Positions 15,898 through 23,419 of a stretch of 42,093 nucleotides of DNA are shown one piece after another; the first letter of the stretch is position 1, and every line of letters begins with the position of its first letter. Both the position numbers and the translations under genes were made by a program. Origin of the DNA: UBA2287 sp037442025. Its GTDB lineage: Bacteria > Bacteroidota > Bacteroidia > Bacteroidales > Tenuifilaceae. Under the pieces are notes generated by a model. That model did no database searches and was not told where the DNA came from. It was given only the letters and a program-made list of their open reading frames with translations. Location of the stretch: assembly GCA_037442025.1 (NCBI GenBank), contig JBBIRB010000023.1, forward strand, positions 1 to 42,093. Reading direction: 5' to 3'.

Positions 15898-15915
15898 TTG
15901 TTAGCAAATTAACAC
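15898..15915 (-). promoter_or_regulatory. Putative Rex operator of hydC2-hydB2-hydA2
   Basis: The plus strand reads TTGTTAGCAAATTAACAC, matching 12 of 14 specified positions of TTGTTAA-N4-TTAACAA, 30-47 nt before the hydC2 ATG. It covers a near-consensus -7 element (minus strand TTAATTTG, 15905-15912), so binding would exclude RNA polymerase. Confidence 0.7.
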
Positions 15916-15932
15916 TGTTATTTATATAACAC
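15915..15932 (-). promoter_or_regulatory. Second, weaker Rex-like palindrome
   Basis: CTGTTATTTATATAACAC keeps the core TGTTA-N6-TAACA with the exact Rex spacing but matches only 10 of 14 positions. It abuts the stronger site at 15898-15915, making a tandem arrangement. The remaining stretch 16017-16126 shows no feature I recognise. Confidence 0.4.
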
Positions 15933-15988
15933 ATATAATTTTCTCAACAAATTGATTGTCTGTGTTAAATGTATTCATAATGAAAAAA

Positions 15989-16016
15989 CCCAAATATGAC
16001 AAATGTCATATTTGGG
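15989..16016 (-). terminator. Intrinsic terminator after the S46 peptidase gene
   Basis: A 12-bp perfect stem (CCCAAATATGAC and complement) with loop AAAT, followed on the minus strand by TTTTTT (15983-15988). It lies 110 bp beyond the peptidase stop and ahead of the Rex-controlled hydC2 promoter region. Confidence 0.78.
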
Positions 16017-16126
16017 TGCTGAATGCTGCATGAAACGGTCAATTTAGAATCATTCCAAAAAATCTAAACGAATGAAATAAGCAGTTATGATGCTAGAGTA
16101 TTTAAACATAATGCATTAACAGTTGA

Positions 16127-18286
16127 TTAATCGACCAACTTCATTTCATTAATTAGGTAACCAGCTCCGGCAAACTTATCAACTATGAAAAGCACATACC
16201 TAATGTCGAGAGAAATGTTTCTACAAACGTTAGGGTCGAACATAATATCGCTCATGGTTCCTTCCCAAACGCGGTCGAAGTTAACACCAATGAGTTGACC
16301 TTTAGCATTTAGTACCGGACTCCCAGAGTTTCCACCAGAAGTATGATTGCTTGCAATAAAAGCAACGGGTACCGTACCTTTCTGTGCCCACCTACCATAA
16401 TCTTTTTTAGCGTGAATTTGTAACAATTTATCGGGCACTACATAATCATAAACATCCATTTTGGATTTCTGAATAATTCCATCTAGGGTTGTTACGGGTA
16501 AATAGTCAACTGCATCGCGTGGTGAGTAGCCTCCCACCTTTCCGTAGGTAATACGAAGCGTAGAGTTGGCATCGGGATAAAAAGTTTTGGATGGTTGCAT
16601 TTCCATTAAACCCCTAACGTAGTTCCTATAGAGAGCATTTGCCTCACCCATTAGGGTTGAATACAATGGGTTTACTGATATAGAGTAGATGCTATCGAAC
16701 TGTAAATTTATTCGAAAAAGTGGGTCGTTAAATAAAGTTTGAGCATTGGATATTGAGAAGTTACGCAGGTTGGGTAAAAGAGCAGAACTATCGGCAAATA
16801 CCGATTGCTTAAAAAGCAAATGAGAAACAGCCTTCCAGTTACCTTGTGATTCTTCGATGTATATCTTTAATATAGGTGGAGTTAGGTTTGATGGCAACTT
16901 TTCTTGCAGAACTTCCATCATAGTAACAAACACATTCTTATCGATTGGGAGATGATAATCCTTATAAAAACTCTGGGAAGTACTTAATAAGGACTTGGTG
17001 AGGCTGGCTATTCGAGTTGAATCGCGATTTGAACGATTCACTTCAGCGAATAAGGAATTGAAATTTGAAACGAATCGAAATATTTCAATTGCTTTGAATG
17101 CCTCCCTTTCGAGGTCGCGTGCCAGCAATAATGGCTTCATTTCACTATTTAATTCCGCAAAACGGGGTAGAATATTTCCGTACTGCTGACTTAATATGGA
17201 GCTGGATGAGGCCCAAGTAATAAAGGCTTTCTCCAAATCCTGCTTCTTGTCAACTGCCTTAAGACGAATCAGGCCATTCTTCTCCCCAATCCACTTCTTC
17301 CAAGCGTTGGCAACACCTGCATACTTACTTGTATATTTAATTCGAACGGTATCGTCTTTTTGCATAAAACCCTCCATAATTTCGAGTCGCTTGCTGCGTA
17401 ATCCAATTTTAAGAGGGTTAGAATTATTAACCAAGTAATTAACTTCGAAGGATGTAATATATTGTTGGGTAGTTCCTGGATAACCGTAAACTACTGTAAA
17501 ATCGTTCTCCTTTACCCCTCCAGTAGATATTGGCAGATAAAACTTTGGTTTATAAGGTACATTGTTGGGCGAGTACTCTGCAGGTTTATTATCTTTATTT
17601 GCATAAATGCGAAATAGTGCAAAATCGCCAGTATGACGAGGCCACATCCAATTGTCGGTATCGCCACCGAAATTTCCAATAGATTTTGGAGGGGCTCCTA
17701 CCAGGCGCACATCGCGAAATACCTCATTAATATAAAGCAAATACTGATTTCCGTAATACATGGGTGCAATACGAGCTGAATAGTGTGTTCCTTTTGTTGC
17801 CGAATCGGCAATAGCCTTCGAATTGGCTGCTATTATTCGTTCGCGCTCGATATCGTTCATGCCAGAAGCGATACCTTTTAAAACCCTACCGGTAACATCC
17901 TCAATTTTTACAAGAAAAGTTACAGTTAAGTTTGAATTTGGTAGTTCTTCAGCTTGCGACATTGCCCAGAAACCATTGGAAATGTAGTCGTTCTCAATAG
18001 TTGAATGTCTTTGTATGCTACCCAAACCACAATGGTGGTTAGTTAATAGTAAGCCATTAGGCGAAATCAGTTCACCTGTGCATCCTCCACCGAAATGGAC
18101 AATAGCATCCTTTATTGAGGGCTTATTAATGCTATAAAGGTCTTCGGCAGTAAGTTTAAAGCCTTGCTTTTTCATGTCGGCAATATTGTACTTGCCAACT
18201 AAATGAGGGAGCCACATCCCTTCGTCGGCAATTGAAGGAATAGCAATCAGCAAAAACAAGCTTAAGAAAGGAAGTAATCGTTTCAT
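16127..18286 (-). CDS. S46 family dipeptidyl-peptidase, DPP11-like (Asp/Glu-specific)
   Basis: 719 aa, typical DPP7/DPP11 length. An N-terminal signal peptide (about residues 1-20, ending IPSIA) directs it to the periplasm. The chymotrypsin-type triad is visible: H85 in TNHHC, D221 in PRHTGDFALF and S654 in GGNSGSPV. Eighteen residues after the serine is R672 (GVNFDR). In Porphyromonas gingivalis DPP11 an Arg at this spacing (Ser655/Arg673) confers preference for Asp/Glu at P1, whereas DPP7 has Gly. Hence a DPP11-type acidic dipeptidyl-peptidase is predicted, fitting peptide use by an asaccharolytic or mixed fermenter. The gene is followed by a terminator and lies 137 bp from maf. Confidence 0.93.
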   Translation of the reverse strand: MKRLLPFLSLFLLIAIPSIADEGMWLPHLVGKYNIADMKKQGFKLTAEDLYSINKPSIKDAIVHFGGGCTGELISPNGLLLTNHHCGLGSIQRHSTIENDYISNGFWAMSQAEELPNSNLTVTFLVKIEDVTGRVLKGIASGMNDIERERIIAANSKAIADSATKGTHYSARIAPMYYGNQYLLYINEVFRDVRLVGAPPKSIGNFGGDTDNWMWPRHTGDFALFRIYANKDNKPAEYSPNNVPYKPKFYLPISTGGVKENDFTVVYGYPGTTQQYITSFEVNYLVNNSNPLKIGLRSKRLEIMEGFMQKDDTVRIKYTSKYAGVANAWKKWIGEKNGLIRLKAVDKKQDLEKAFITWASSSSILSQQYGNILPRFAELNSEMKPLLLARDLEREAFKAIEIFRFVSNFNSLFAEVNRSNRDSTRIASLTKSLLSTSQSFYKDYHLPIDKNVFVTMMEVLQEKLPSNLTPPILKIYIEESQGNWKAVSHLLFKQSVFADSSALLPNLRNFSISNAQTLFNDPLFRINLQFDSIYSISVNPLYSTLMGEANALYRNYVRGLMEMQPSKTFYPDANSTLRITYGKVGGYSPRDAVDYLPVTTLDGIIQKSKMDVYDYVVPDKLLQIHAKKDYGRWAQKGTVPVAFIASNHTSGGNSGSPVLNAKGQLIGVNFDRVWEGTMSDIMFDPNVCRNISLDIRYVLFIVDKFAGAGYLINEMKLVD

Positions 18287-18342
18287 GATATTGGTGTGTT
18301 AATATGTTTTTATTATATTGTTTAATAGAATCCTCTTTAAAA

Positions 18343-18400
18343 CCACAAAGCCTGCCTGCCGTCAGGCAGGAGCATAAAGGTTTACACAAAGGCCACAAAG
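18343..18400. repeat. REP-like hairpin flanked by CCACAAAG direct repeats
   Basis: An 8-bp perfect stem CCTGCCTG/CAGGCAGG (18351-18358 and 18363-18370) with a 4-nt loop. This GC-rich palindrome is of the CCTGCCTG-type interspersed repeat often found in Bacteroidota. It is bracketed by CCACAAAG at 18343-18350 and 18393-18400. It lies in the 137-bp gap between maf and the S46 peptidase gene, has no U-tract, and therefore looks like a small mobile repeat rather than a normal terminator. Confidence 0.65.
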
Positions 18401-18423
18401 AAAAATGATGCAAAGTTCATTTC

Positions 18424-19029
18424 TCACCCCTTTATTTCATCCAAAAAATTATTTAGTTCAACATAAAGCCGTTGAACTGGCAAACCCATAACATTGAAGT
18501 AGGATCCTTCAATTCTCTCAACTCCCACATAGCCAATCCACTCCTGAATTCCATAGGCACCAGCCTTGTCGAAAGGTTTAAACCGATCAACATAATAGTT
18601 AAGTTCATCGTAAGTTAAGTTTCTAAAATACACATCGGTGTGAACTGAAAAGCTGTGTACCAATGCTTTTGATGTAAAGCAAACCCCTGTAATAACGGTA
18701 TGCTTTTTACCCGAAAGGGTTTTGAGAATATCGAGTGCGTTATCCCTATCGATAGGCTTGCCAATTACTTCATTGCAGCAAACCACAATTGTGTCGGAAG
18801 TAATTAAAATGTCATTTGTTTTGAGCTCATTTATGAACGGAATAGCTTTCTTTTTTGCTAAGAATTCGGGAACATCACTAATGGGTATATTTGAAGGATA
18901 GGTTTCGTCTTCAACACCATTTATTTTCACTTCAAAATCGATACCCAATTCACGCATAAGAGTATGCCGACGAGGGGAGCGCGATGCGAGTACGACATTA
19001 TAAATCTTTATTTTATCGTGTAAAAGCAT
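18424..19029 (-). CDS. maf: Maf family nucleotide pyrophosphatase
   Basis: 201 aa. It begins with the Maf signature LASRSPRRHTLMRELGIDFEV; other family blocks are ITSDTIVVCCNEVIGKP, LSGKKHTVITGVCF, DKAGAYGIQEW and RIEGSYFNVMGLPV. Maf proteins hydrolyse non-canonical or modified nucleoside triphosphates (dTTP/UTP and methylated forms) to monophosphates. The gene is 3 bp downstream of the UbiA gene and ends the four-gene unit starting at 21332; the S46 peptidase gene follows after a repeat-bearing gap. Confidence 0.95.
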   Translation of the reverse strand: MLLHDKIKIYNVVLASRSPRRHTLMRELGIDFEVKINGVEDETYPSNIPISDVPEFLAKKKAIPFINELKTNDILITSDTIVVCCNEVIGKPIDRDNALDILKTLSGKKHTVITGVCFTSKALVHSFSVHTDVYFRNLTYDELNYYVDRFKPFDKAGAYGIQEWIGYVGVERIEGSYFNVMGLPVQRLYVELNNFLDEIKG

Positions 19030-19032
19030 TGC

Positions 19033-20001
19033 TTAAATCATAAAAAACTTAAAAATAATTGCAAAAAGAATCCCAAGTAGCATAACTATTTTAGTAAATG
19101 AACTAATGGATTTGAAATTTTCCTTTGTTTGTGCCATAAAAAGTTTTACCAGCAGAATAAAAACTGGAATGGCAATAGCAGTAACGAGATAAATGAGCGA
19201 AATGAAATTAAAACTGTAAGTACCGGGAAAATAATTCATATGGGCACCAAAAACGTATGTTATAAGAAGTAAAACAACCATCAATATGGAGGAGGCAACA
19301 ATTCGGGAGTTATTAGTTCCAAGCACAACGGGAAGAGTATTTCTACCAAATTCCAGATCGCCCTCATAATCTTCAATGTCTTTAACAATCTCACGGAAGA
19401 GGTTTAATAAAAAAGCAAAAATTGCAAACCCAGCAACCCAGTAAATAGTAAGATTAAAGGTATCTGGCTGAAGTAGAACAGTCTGCCAGTATTCTTCATA
19501 CAAAAGGGGCAATTCGAAAAGAATGGTCATAAAAGGTACTAGAGCAGTTAACAATGCCACAATGATGTTCCCAACTAAAAACTGGCGTTTGTAAGTAGTT
19601 GAGTAGAACCAAAGAATTCCTGGTATTATAATAAAGCCCAGAGAGAAAAAGGGACGATTGATATAAAAAGAAACCGCCAAGCCAAAAACAAAGCCAAAAG
19701 AATTCAGAACCCAGTGAGTAAATATTGCACTTCTCCGCGACAACTGGCGGCCAATTACAACTCTTTGTGGCCTGTTTACTAAATCGGTTTTAGTATCGAA
19801 ATAATCATTTATAACGTATCCGGCAGCAGTAATAAAAACGGTGGAAAGAACCAGAAGCAGAAAAAACCATTCGCTCATTTGCAAAGTGAAGCCCTTCTGG
19901 GCTAGTAAAGGTTGAATTATACCAAATCGCATAAGGTACATGGTAAGGGCTACTATCAGTAAATTCTGATACCTGAACACTCGAAGAAATACTTTAATCA
20001 T
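19033..20001 (-). CDS. UbiA-superfamily prenyltransferase, GGGP synthase-like
   Basis: 322 aa with about nine hydrophobic segments. The two Asp-rich motifs of the superfamily are present: N65-DYFDTKTD (D66, D69, D73) and VKDIEDYEGD (D208, D211, D215). Bacteroidota proteins of this size and motif pattern are usually annotated as geranylgeranylglycerol-phosphate geranylgeranyltransferase. A transferase in menaquinone or another prenyl-lipid pathway cannot be excluded. It lies 4 bp after the phosphatase gene and 3 bp before maf, so is certainly co-transcribed. Confidence 0.85.
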   Translation of the reverse strand: MIKVFLRVFRYQNLLIVALTMYLMRFGIIQPLLAQKGFTLQMSEWFFLLLVLSTVFITAAGYVINDYFDTKTDLVNRPQRVVIGRQLSRRSAIFTHWVLNSFGFVFGLAVSFYINRPFFSLGFIIIPGILWFYSTTYKRQFLVGNIIVALLTALVPFMTILFELPLLYEEYWQTVLLQPDTFNLTIYWVAGFAIFAFLLNLFREIVKDIEDYEGDLEFGRNTLPVVLGTNNSRIVASSILMVVLLLITYVFGAHMNYFPGTYSFNFISLIYLVTAIAIPVFILLVKLFMAQTKENFKSISSFTKIVMLLGILFAIIFKFFMI

Positions 20002-20005
20002 TTTC

Positions 20006-20527
20006 TTACTGCTTGAAGTTGTTATCGATAAACCATTGCCCTTTTAATCGCAATACCTGCTCAATTACATCGCGAACGCAGCCCTTTCCACCAGCAAAGG
20101 TTGAAATGTAAACCGAAATAGCTACTATTTCGGGAGCAGCATCGGCAGGACAGGTTGGGAAACCAACCAGTTGCATTGCATTATAGTCGGGAAGATCATC
20201 GCCCATGTATAAAATTTCCGACAGTTCCAATCCGTATTTGAACCTAAAGTCGTTTAAAGCATCAACCTTATCGGTTGCGCCAAGGTATATATCTGTAACA
20301 CCCAGTTCGGAAAACCGTTGTTCTACCGATTGGCTCTTCCCTCCAGTTATAATGGCAACCGGAAAGCCTAATTTAACAGCTCTGTGAACTGCAAATCCAT
20401 CTCTGGTATTCGACGTTCTGAGAAGTTCTCCTGATGGATGTATAATAATTGTTCCATCGGTAAACACTCCGTCTACATCAAAAGCGAATGCTTTTACGCT
20501 ATTGAGTTGTTCTTTGAAATTCTTCAT
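20006..20527 (-). CDS. KdsC-type HAD phosphatase (KDO-8-phosphate phosphatase-like)
   Basis: 173 aa cap-less HAD protein. Motif I is FAFDVDGVFTDG, motif II region AIITGGKSQSVEQRF, and motif III YMGDDLPDYNAM, with the C-terminal GGKGCVRDVIEQVL typical of KdsC tetramers. KdsC removes phosphate from KDO-8-P in lipopolysaccharide synthesis; close relatives act on other nonulosonates. I selected the ATG at 20527, 1 bp after the stop of the preceding gene, rather than 20554 inside it. It is part of the 21332-18424 unit. Confidence 0.88.
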   Translation of the reverse strand: MKNFKEQLNSVKAFAFDVDGVFTDGTIIIHPSGELLRTSNTRDGFAVHRAVKLGFPVAIITGGKSQSVEQRFSELGVTDIYLGATDKVDALNDFRFKYGLELSEILYMGDDLPDYNAMQLVGFPTCPADAAPEIVAISVYISTFAGGKGCVRDVIEQVLRLKGQWFIDNNFKQ

Positions 20528-20528
20528 A

Positions 20529-21332
20529 TTACATTTCTTTATGCAATCGTTCAATGCTGGTACTTAACGAAATATATAAATCTCTCAGCTCCTCATCTAA
20601 TTGACCAAGCATTGCATAATGTCGCTTTAAAGTAACTGAATCGCCTCGAAGGGCCGGACCCGTTTGGCTTTCGAACGGATTGCCCTCGAGTGCCTTATTG
20701 ACCGTTTCGAGGATAAGGGGTTTAAGTAAAGCGACGTCAATATCGTTTTCCTGGGCTAAAATGTGCGAAACAGAGAGCATATGATTAACAAAGTTGCAAG
20801 CAAAAACACCCGACAAATGGAGCCATTTACGGGTTTCTGAGTCCATACGAATGGGCTTTGCTCCAAGTGCAAAAGCAAAACTTCTTAGCAACTCAAAAGT
20901 GCTATTATTTTTTGCCTCTATACAAACAGGAATATCTGAATAATTCAAAGCTCTTGAGTAAGTAAATGTTTGGAAGGGATAAAAAACACCGCAACTACTG
21001 GTGCAAATCTTTTCTAAAACCTCAACAGGGGTACTTCCACTGGTATGAACAACAATACCCTTAAAGTTAATAAGGTTTTGGGCAACGTTCGAAATTTCTA
21101 TGTCGGGAACCGCCAAAATATACAAATCGGCATTGGTATTTACATTTGAGATATTTGGTATGAACTCGGTTTTGGTCAGGCTCGAAAGTTCTAAACCCCT
21201 TTTAGAATTGGTAGAAACAATTTGTATAAGTTGATTCTGGCTTTTACTAATGGCAATAGCCAAACTGTAGGCTAAATTCCCCGAACCCACTAATACAATC
21301 TTCAAAGTATTGGATTCAATTTCTGATGCCAT
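20529..21332 (-). CDS. Rossmann-like NADP-binding protein with DUF2520
   Basis: 267 aa. The N-terminal nucleotide-binding loop VLVGSGNLAYSLA (residues 14-26) begins a Rossmann fold similar to ProC and F420-dependent oxidoreductases. The C-terminal DUF2520 half contains KWLHLSGVFACNFVNHMLSVS and the conserved TGPALRGDSVTLKRH. It is a putative oxidoreductase of unknown substrate, commonly next to the KdsC-like and maf genes in Bacteroidota. It is the first gene of this minus-strand unit; no TAnnTTTG element was found in its upstream region. Confidence 0.88.
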   Translation of the reverse strand: MASEIESNTLKIVLVGSGNLAYSLAIAISKSQNQLIQIVSTNSKRGLELSSLTKTEFIPNISNVNTNADLYILAVPDIEISNVAQNLINFKGIVVHTSGSTPVEVLEKICTSSCGVFYPFQTFTYSRALNYSDIPVCIEAKNNSTFELLRSFAFALGAKPIRMDSETRKWLHLSGVFACNFVNHMLSVSHILAQENDIDVALLKPLILETVNKALEGNPFESQTGPALRGDSVTLKRHYAMLGQLDEELRDLYISLSTSIERLHKEM

Positions 21333-21417
21333 AACTCGGATTTTAGCCAGCTAATATAGCGAAAAAACCATTGAAACCATAAGATCTATTACATTCATGG
21401 TTCGTAATAGTTTATAG

Positions 21418-21515
21418 GGTTACAACTCTTGTAACCTAGTATGCGAGTTTATAAATCCGAATAAAAAGCTAAATATTTTACTCGGATTAATAACTAGGTG
21501 TATTAAAAAGCTAAA
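21418..21515. repeat. Nested inverted and direct repeats between divergent units
   Basis: In the 305-bp divergent gap I see several ordered repeats. There is an 8-bp hairpin GGTTACAA/TTGTAACC (21418-21436). Nested inverted repeats ACCTAGT...ACTAGGT (21434-21440, 21493-21499) and AATCCGA...TCGGATT (21454-21460, 21482-21488) are also present. A 12-bp direct repeat TAAAAAGCTAAA occurs at 21462-21473 and 21504-21515, 42 bp apart. They end just before the etfB promoter and could be regulator sites. No gene lies in 21333-21637. Confidence 0.6.
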
Positions 21516-21517
21516 CT

Positions 21518-21546
21518 TTTGTTTTATACCATTTTTACTATATTTG
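21518..21546 (+). promoter_or_regulatory. Bacteroidota-type promoter of etfB
   Basis: A -33 TTTG (21518-21521) and a perfect -7 TATATTTG (21539-21546) separated by 17 nt. Transcription would start near 21553, leaving a leader of about 85 nt before the etfB ATG at 21638. Confidence 0.72.
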
Positions 21547-21637
21547 TACCCTCCAAAACGAATAGTTTTGCATTATAGTTTTTTAGGTATATATAGCTTT
21601 TCAGAATAATAACTTAATATAACTAAACCGTTAACGA

Positions 21638-22387
21638 ATGAAAATTTTAGTTTGTATCAGTAACGTACCCGACACAACTACAAAGGTGAAATTCACCGAC
21701 AACAACACCAAATTCGATGCAAATGGTGTTCAATGGGTAATTAACCCCTGGGACGAACTCGCACTTACCCGTGCGCTTGAACTAAAGGACAATGCCGCAA
21801 CTGGCGTTAAGCTGGTATCTGTTATTCACGTTGGAAACGCTGGATCGGAGCCTACAATTCGCAAAGCCCTTGCCATTGGTGCCGACGATGCTTACCGTGT
21901 TAATGCCGAACCAACCGATGCATTCAACGTTGCTGGTCAAATTGCTGAAATTGTAAAAGCCGAAAAATTCGATATTGTGCTTTGCGGTATCGAATCGAGC
22001 GATTTTAACGGTTCAACCGTTGGCAGTATGGTTGCCGAGCTACTCGACTACCCTTCGGTTTCTGCCGTTTCGGGGCTTAATATCGAGAATGGCGCAGCCA
22101 TTATTAATCGCGAAATTGATGGCGGTAAAGAGGTTGTATCGATTCCTACCCCATTTGTTGCAGTGGTTCAGAAAGGAATTGCCAAAGAACCCCGAATTGC
22201 TGCTATGCGCGGCATTATGCAGGCTCGTACAAAAGCCATTAAAGTTTCAGAGCCTGTTGCTATCGAATCGCTTACCGAAGTAGTAAGCTACGAAATGCCT
22301 CAACCCCGTGCAAAATGCAAAATGGTTGATGCCGAAAACCCAAAGCAACTCATCGAGCTACTGATGAACGAAGCAAAGGTTATCTAA
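21638..22387 (+). CDS. etfB: Electron transfer flavoprotein subunit beta
   Basis: 249 aa. EtfB features: MKILVCISNVPDTTTKVKF at the N-terminus, INPWDELALTRALELK, GIESSDFNGSTVGSMVAELL, and RIAAMRGIMQARTKAIK near the C-terminus. With EtfA it carries electrons from acyl-CoA dehydrogenases. It is the first gene of a unit leading to etfA, a membrane ETF oxidoreductase and an acyl-CoA dehydrogenase. I cannot decide from motifs alone whether EtfB holds AMP (non-bifurcating) or a second FAD; the operon context favours a conventional ETF feeding quinone. Confidence 0.95.
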   Translation: MKILVCISNVPDTTTKVKFTDNNTKFDANGVQWVINPWDELALTRALELKDNAATGVKLVSVIHVGNAGSEPTIRKALAIGADDAYRVNAEPTDAFNVAGQIAEIVKAEKFDIVLCGIESSDFNGSTVGSMVAELLDYPSVSAVSGLNIENGAAIINREIDGGKEVVSIPTPFVAVVQKGIAKEPRIAAMRGIMQARTKAIKVSEPVAIESLTEVVSYEMPQPRAKCKMVDAENPKQLIELLMNEAKVI

Positions 22388-22421
22388 TTTCTATTATTAA
22401 TCGATTAAAATACAACAACAT

Positions 22422-23390
22422 ATGTCAGTACTTGTATTCACCGAGAATTGGGACGGAAAATTTAAGAAGTCTTCGTTCGAGCTTGCTTCGTACGCTGCAA
22501 AAGTTGCCGAAATGCTTGGTACTACTGCCTCAGCCATTTCAATAGGAAATGTTGACGAAAACGAACTTAAGTCGTTAGGAAAATACGGAGTTAAAAAGGT
22601 GTTAAGCGTTAAAAACGATGCTCTAATCGTTCTCGATAGCCAAACTTACACTAAAGTAATTGCCGAGGTGGCTCAAAAAGAGGGTGCTAAGGTTATTGTT
22701 ATTGCCAACAACAACATGGGCAAATCAATTGCTCCCCGCCTTTCGGTTCGGCTAAAAGCAGCAATTGGCTCTGGGGTGAATAAACTTCCGCTTAGCGTAA
22801 ACCCATTTGTAGTGGTAAAACGCGCCTATTCTGGAAATGCCTACGCACACGTTGCGCTTAAATCGGATGTTAAAATAATTACCCTAGCGCAGAACTCCTT
22901 CGATTTAATCGAAACAGCTAACGAAGCAACTGTTGAAGCATTTGCTCCGAGCATCGATGCGTCGATGGTAAAAACTCAGCTAAAAGACGTACAGAAACAA
23001 TCGGGTAAAATTCTTATTACCGATGCCGAAATTGTTGTTTCGGGCGGAAGGGGAATGAAATCGGCCGACAACTGGGCCCCACTCTCTGAACTAGCCAATC
23101 TGCTGGGTGCAGCAACCGCTTGTTCGCGTCCCGTATCCGACGAAGGATGGCGCCCCCACGAGGAGCACACAGGCCAAACCGGTAAAATTATTGCTCCTAA
23201 CCTCTATATAGCGGTAGGTATTTCGGGTGCAACCCAACACCTTGCAGGCGTAAGCTCGTCGAAGTACATTGTAGCCATAAATACCGATAAGGATGCTCCT
23301 ATTTTCGAGGCTGCCCAGTATGGTATTATTGGCGACGCAGCAAAAGTTCTTCCGAAACTTGTTGAGGCAGTTAAAGAACTGAAAAAATAA
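22422..23390 (+). CDS. etfA: Electron transfer flavoprotein subunit alpha
   Basis: 322 aa. The C-terminal FAD-binding domain is typical: VVSGGRGMKSADNW, ACSRPVSDEGWRPHEEHTGQTGK, YIAVGISGATQHLAGVSSSKYIVAIN and DAPIFEAAQYGIIGD. It forms a heterodimer with EtfB and donates electrons to the membrane Fe-S/CCG proteins encoded downstream. It lies 34 bp after etfB. The next 78 bp hold the left end of an inserted inverted-repeat element. Confidence 0.96.
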   Translation: MSVLVFTENWDGKFKKSSFELASYAAKVAEMLGTTASAISIGNVDENELKSLGKYGVKKVLSVKNDALIVLDSQTYTKVIAEVAQKEGAKVIVIANNNMGKSIAPRLSVRLKAAIGSGVNKLPLSVNPFVVVKRAYSGNAYAHVALKSDVKIITLAQNSFDLIETANEATVEAFAPSIDASMVKTQLKDVQKQSGKILITDAEIVVSGGRGMKSADNWAPLSELANLLGAATACSRPVSDEGWRPHEEHTGQTGKIIAPNLYIAVGISGATQHLAGVSSSKYIVAINTDKDAPIFEAAQYGIIGDAAKVLPKLVEAVKELKK

Positions 23391-23419
23391 GTAGTTATTA
23401 TAAGCGTTTAATGCATTAA

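Noticed and set aside
15989..16016. FNR/CRP-like operator (TATGACAAATGTCATA)
   Set aside because: The palindrome continues to 12 bp per arm with a T-tract on the minus strand directly after the peptidase gene, which fits a terminator; it also does not match the FNR consensus half-sites.
21638..23390. Electron-bifurcating EtfAB
   Set aside because: No NADH-linked butyryl-CoA dehydrogenase context; the downstream membrane ETF oxidoreductase favours a conventional ETF. Motifs alone did not allow a firm decision.
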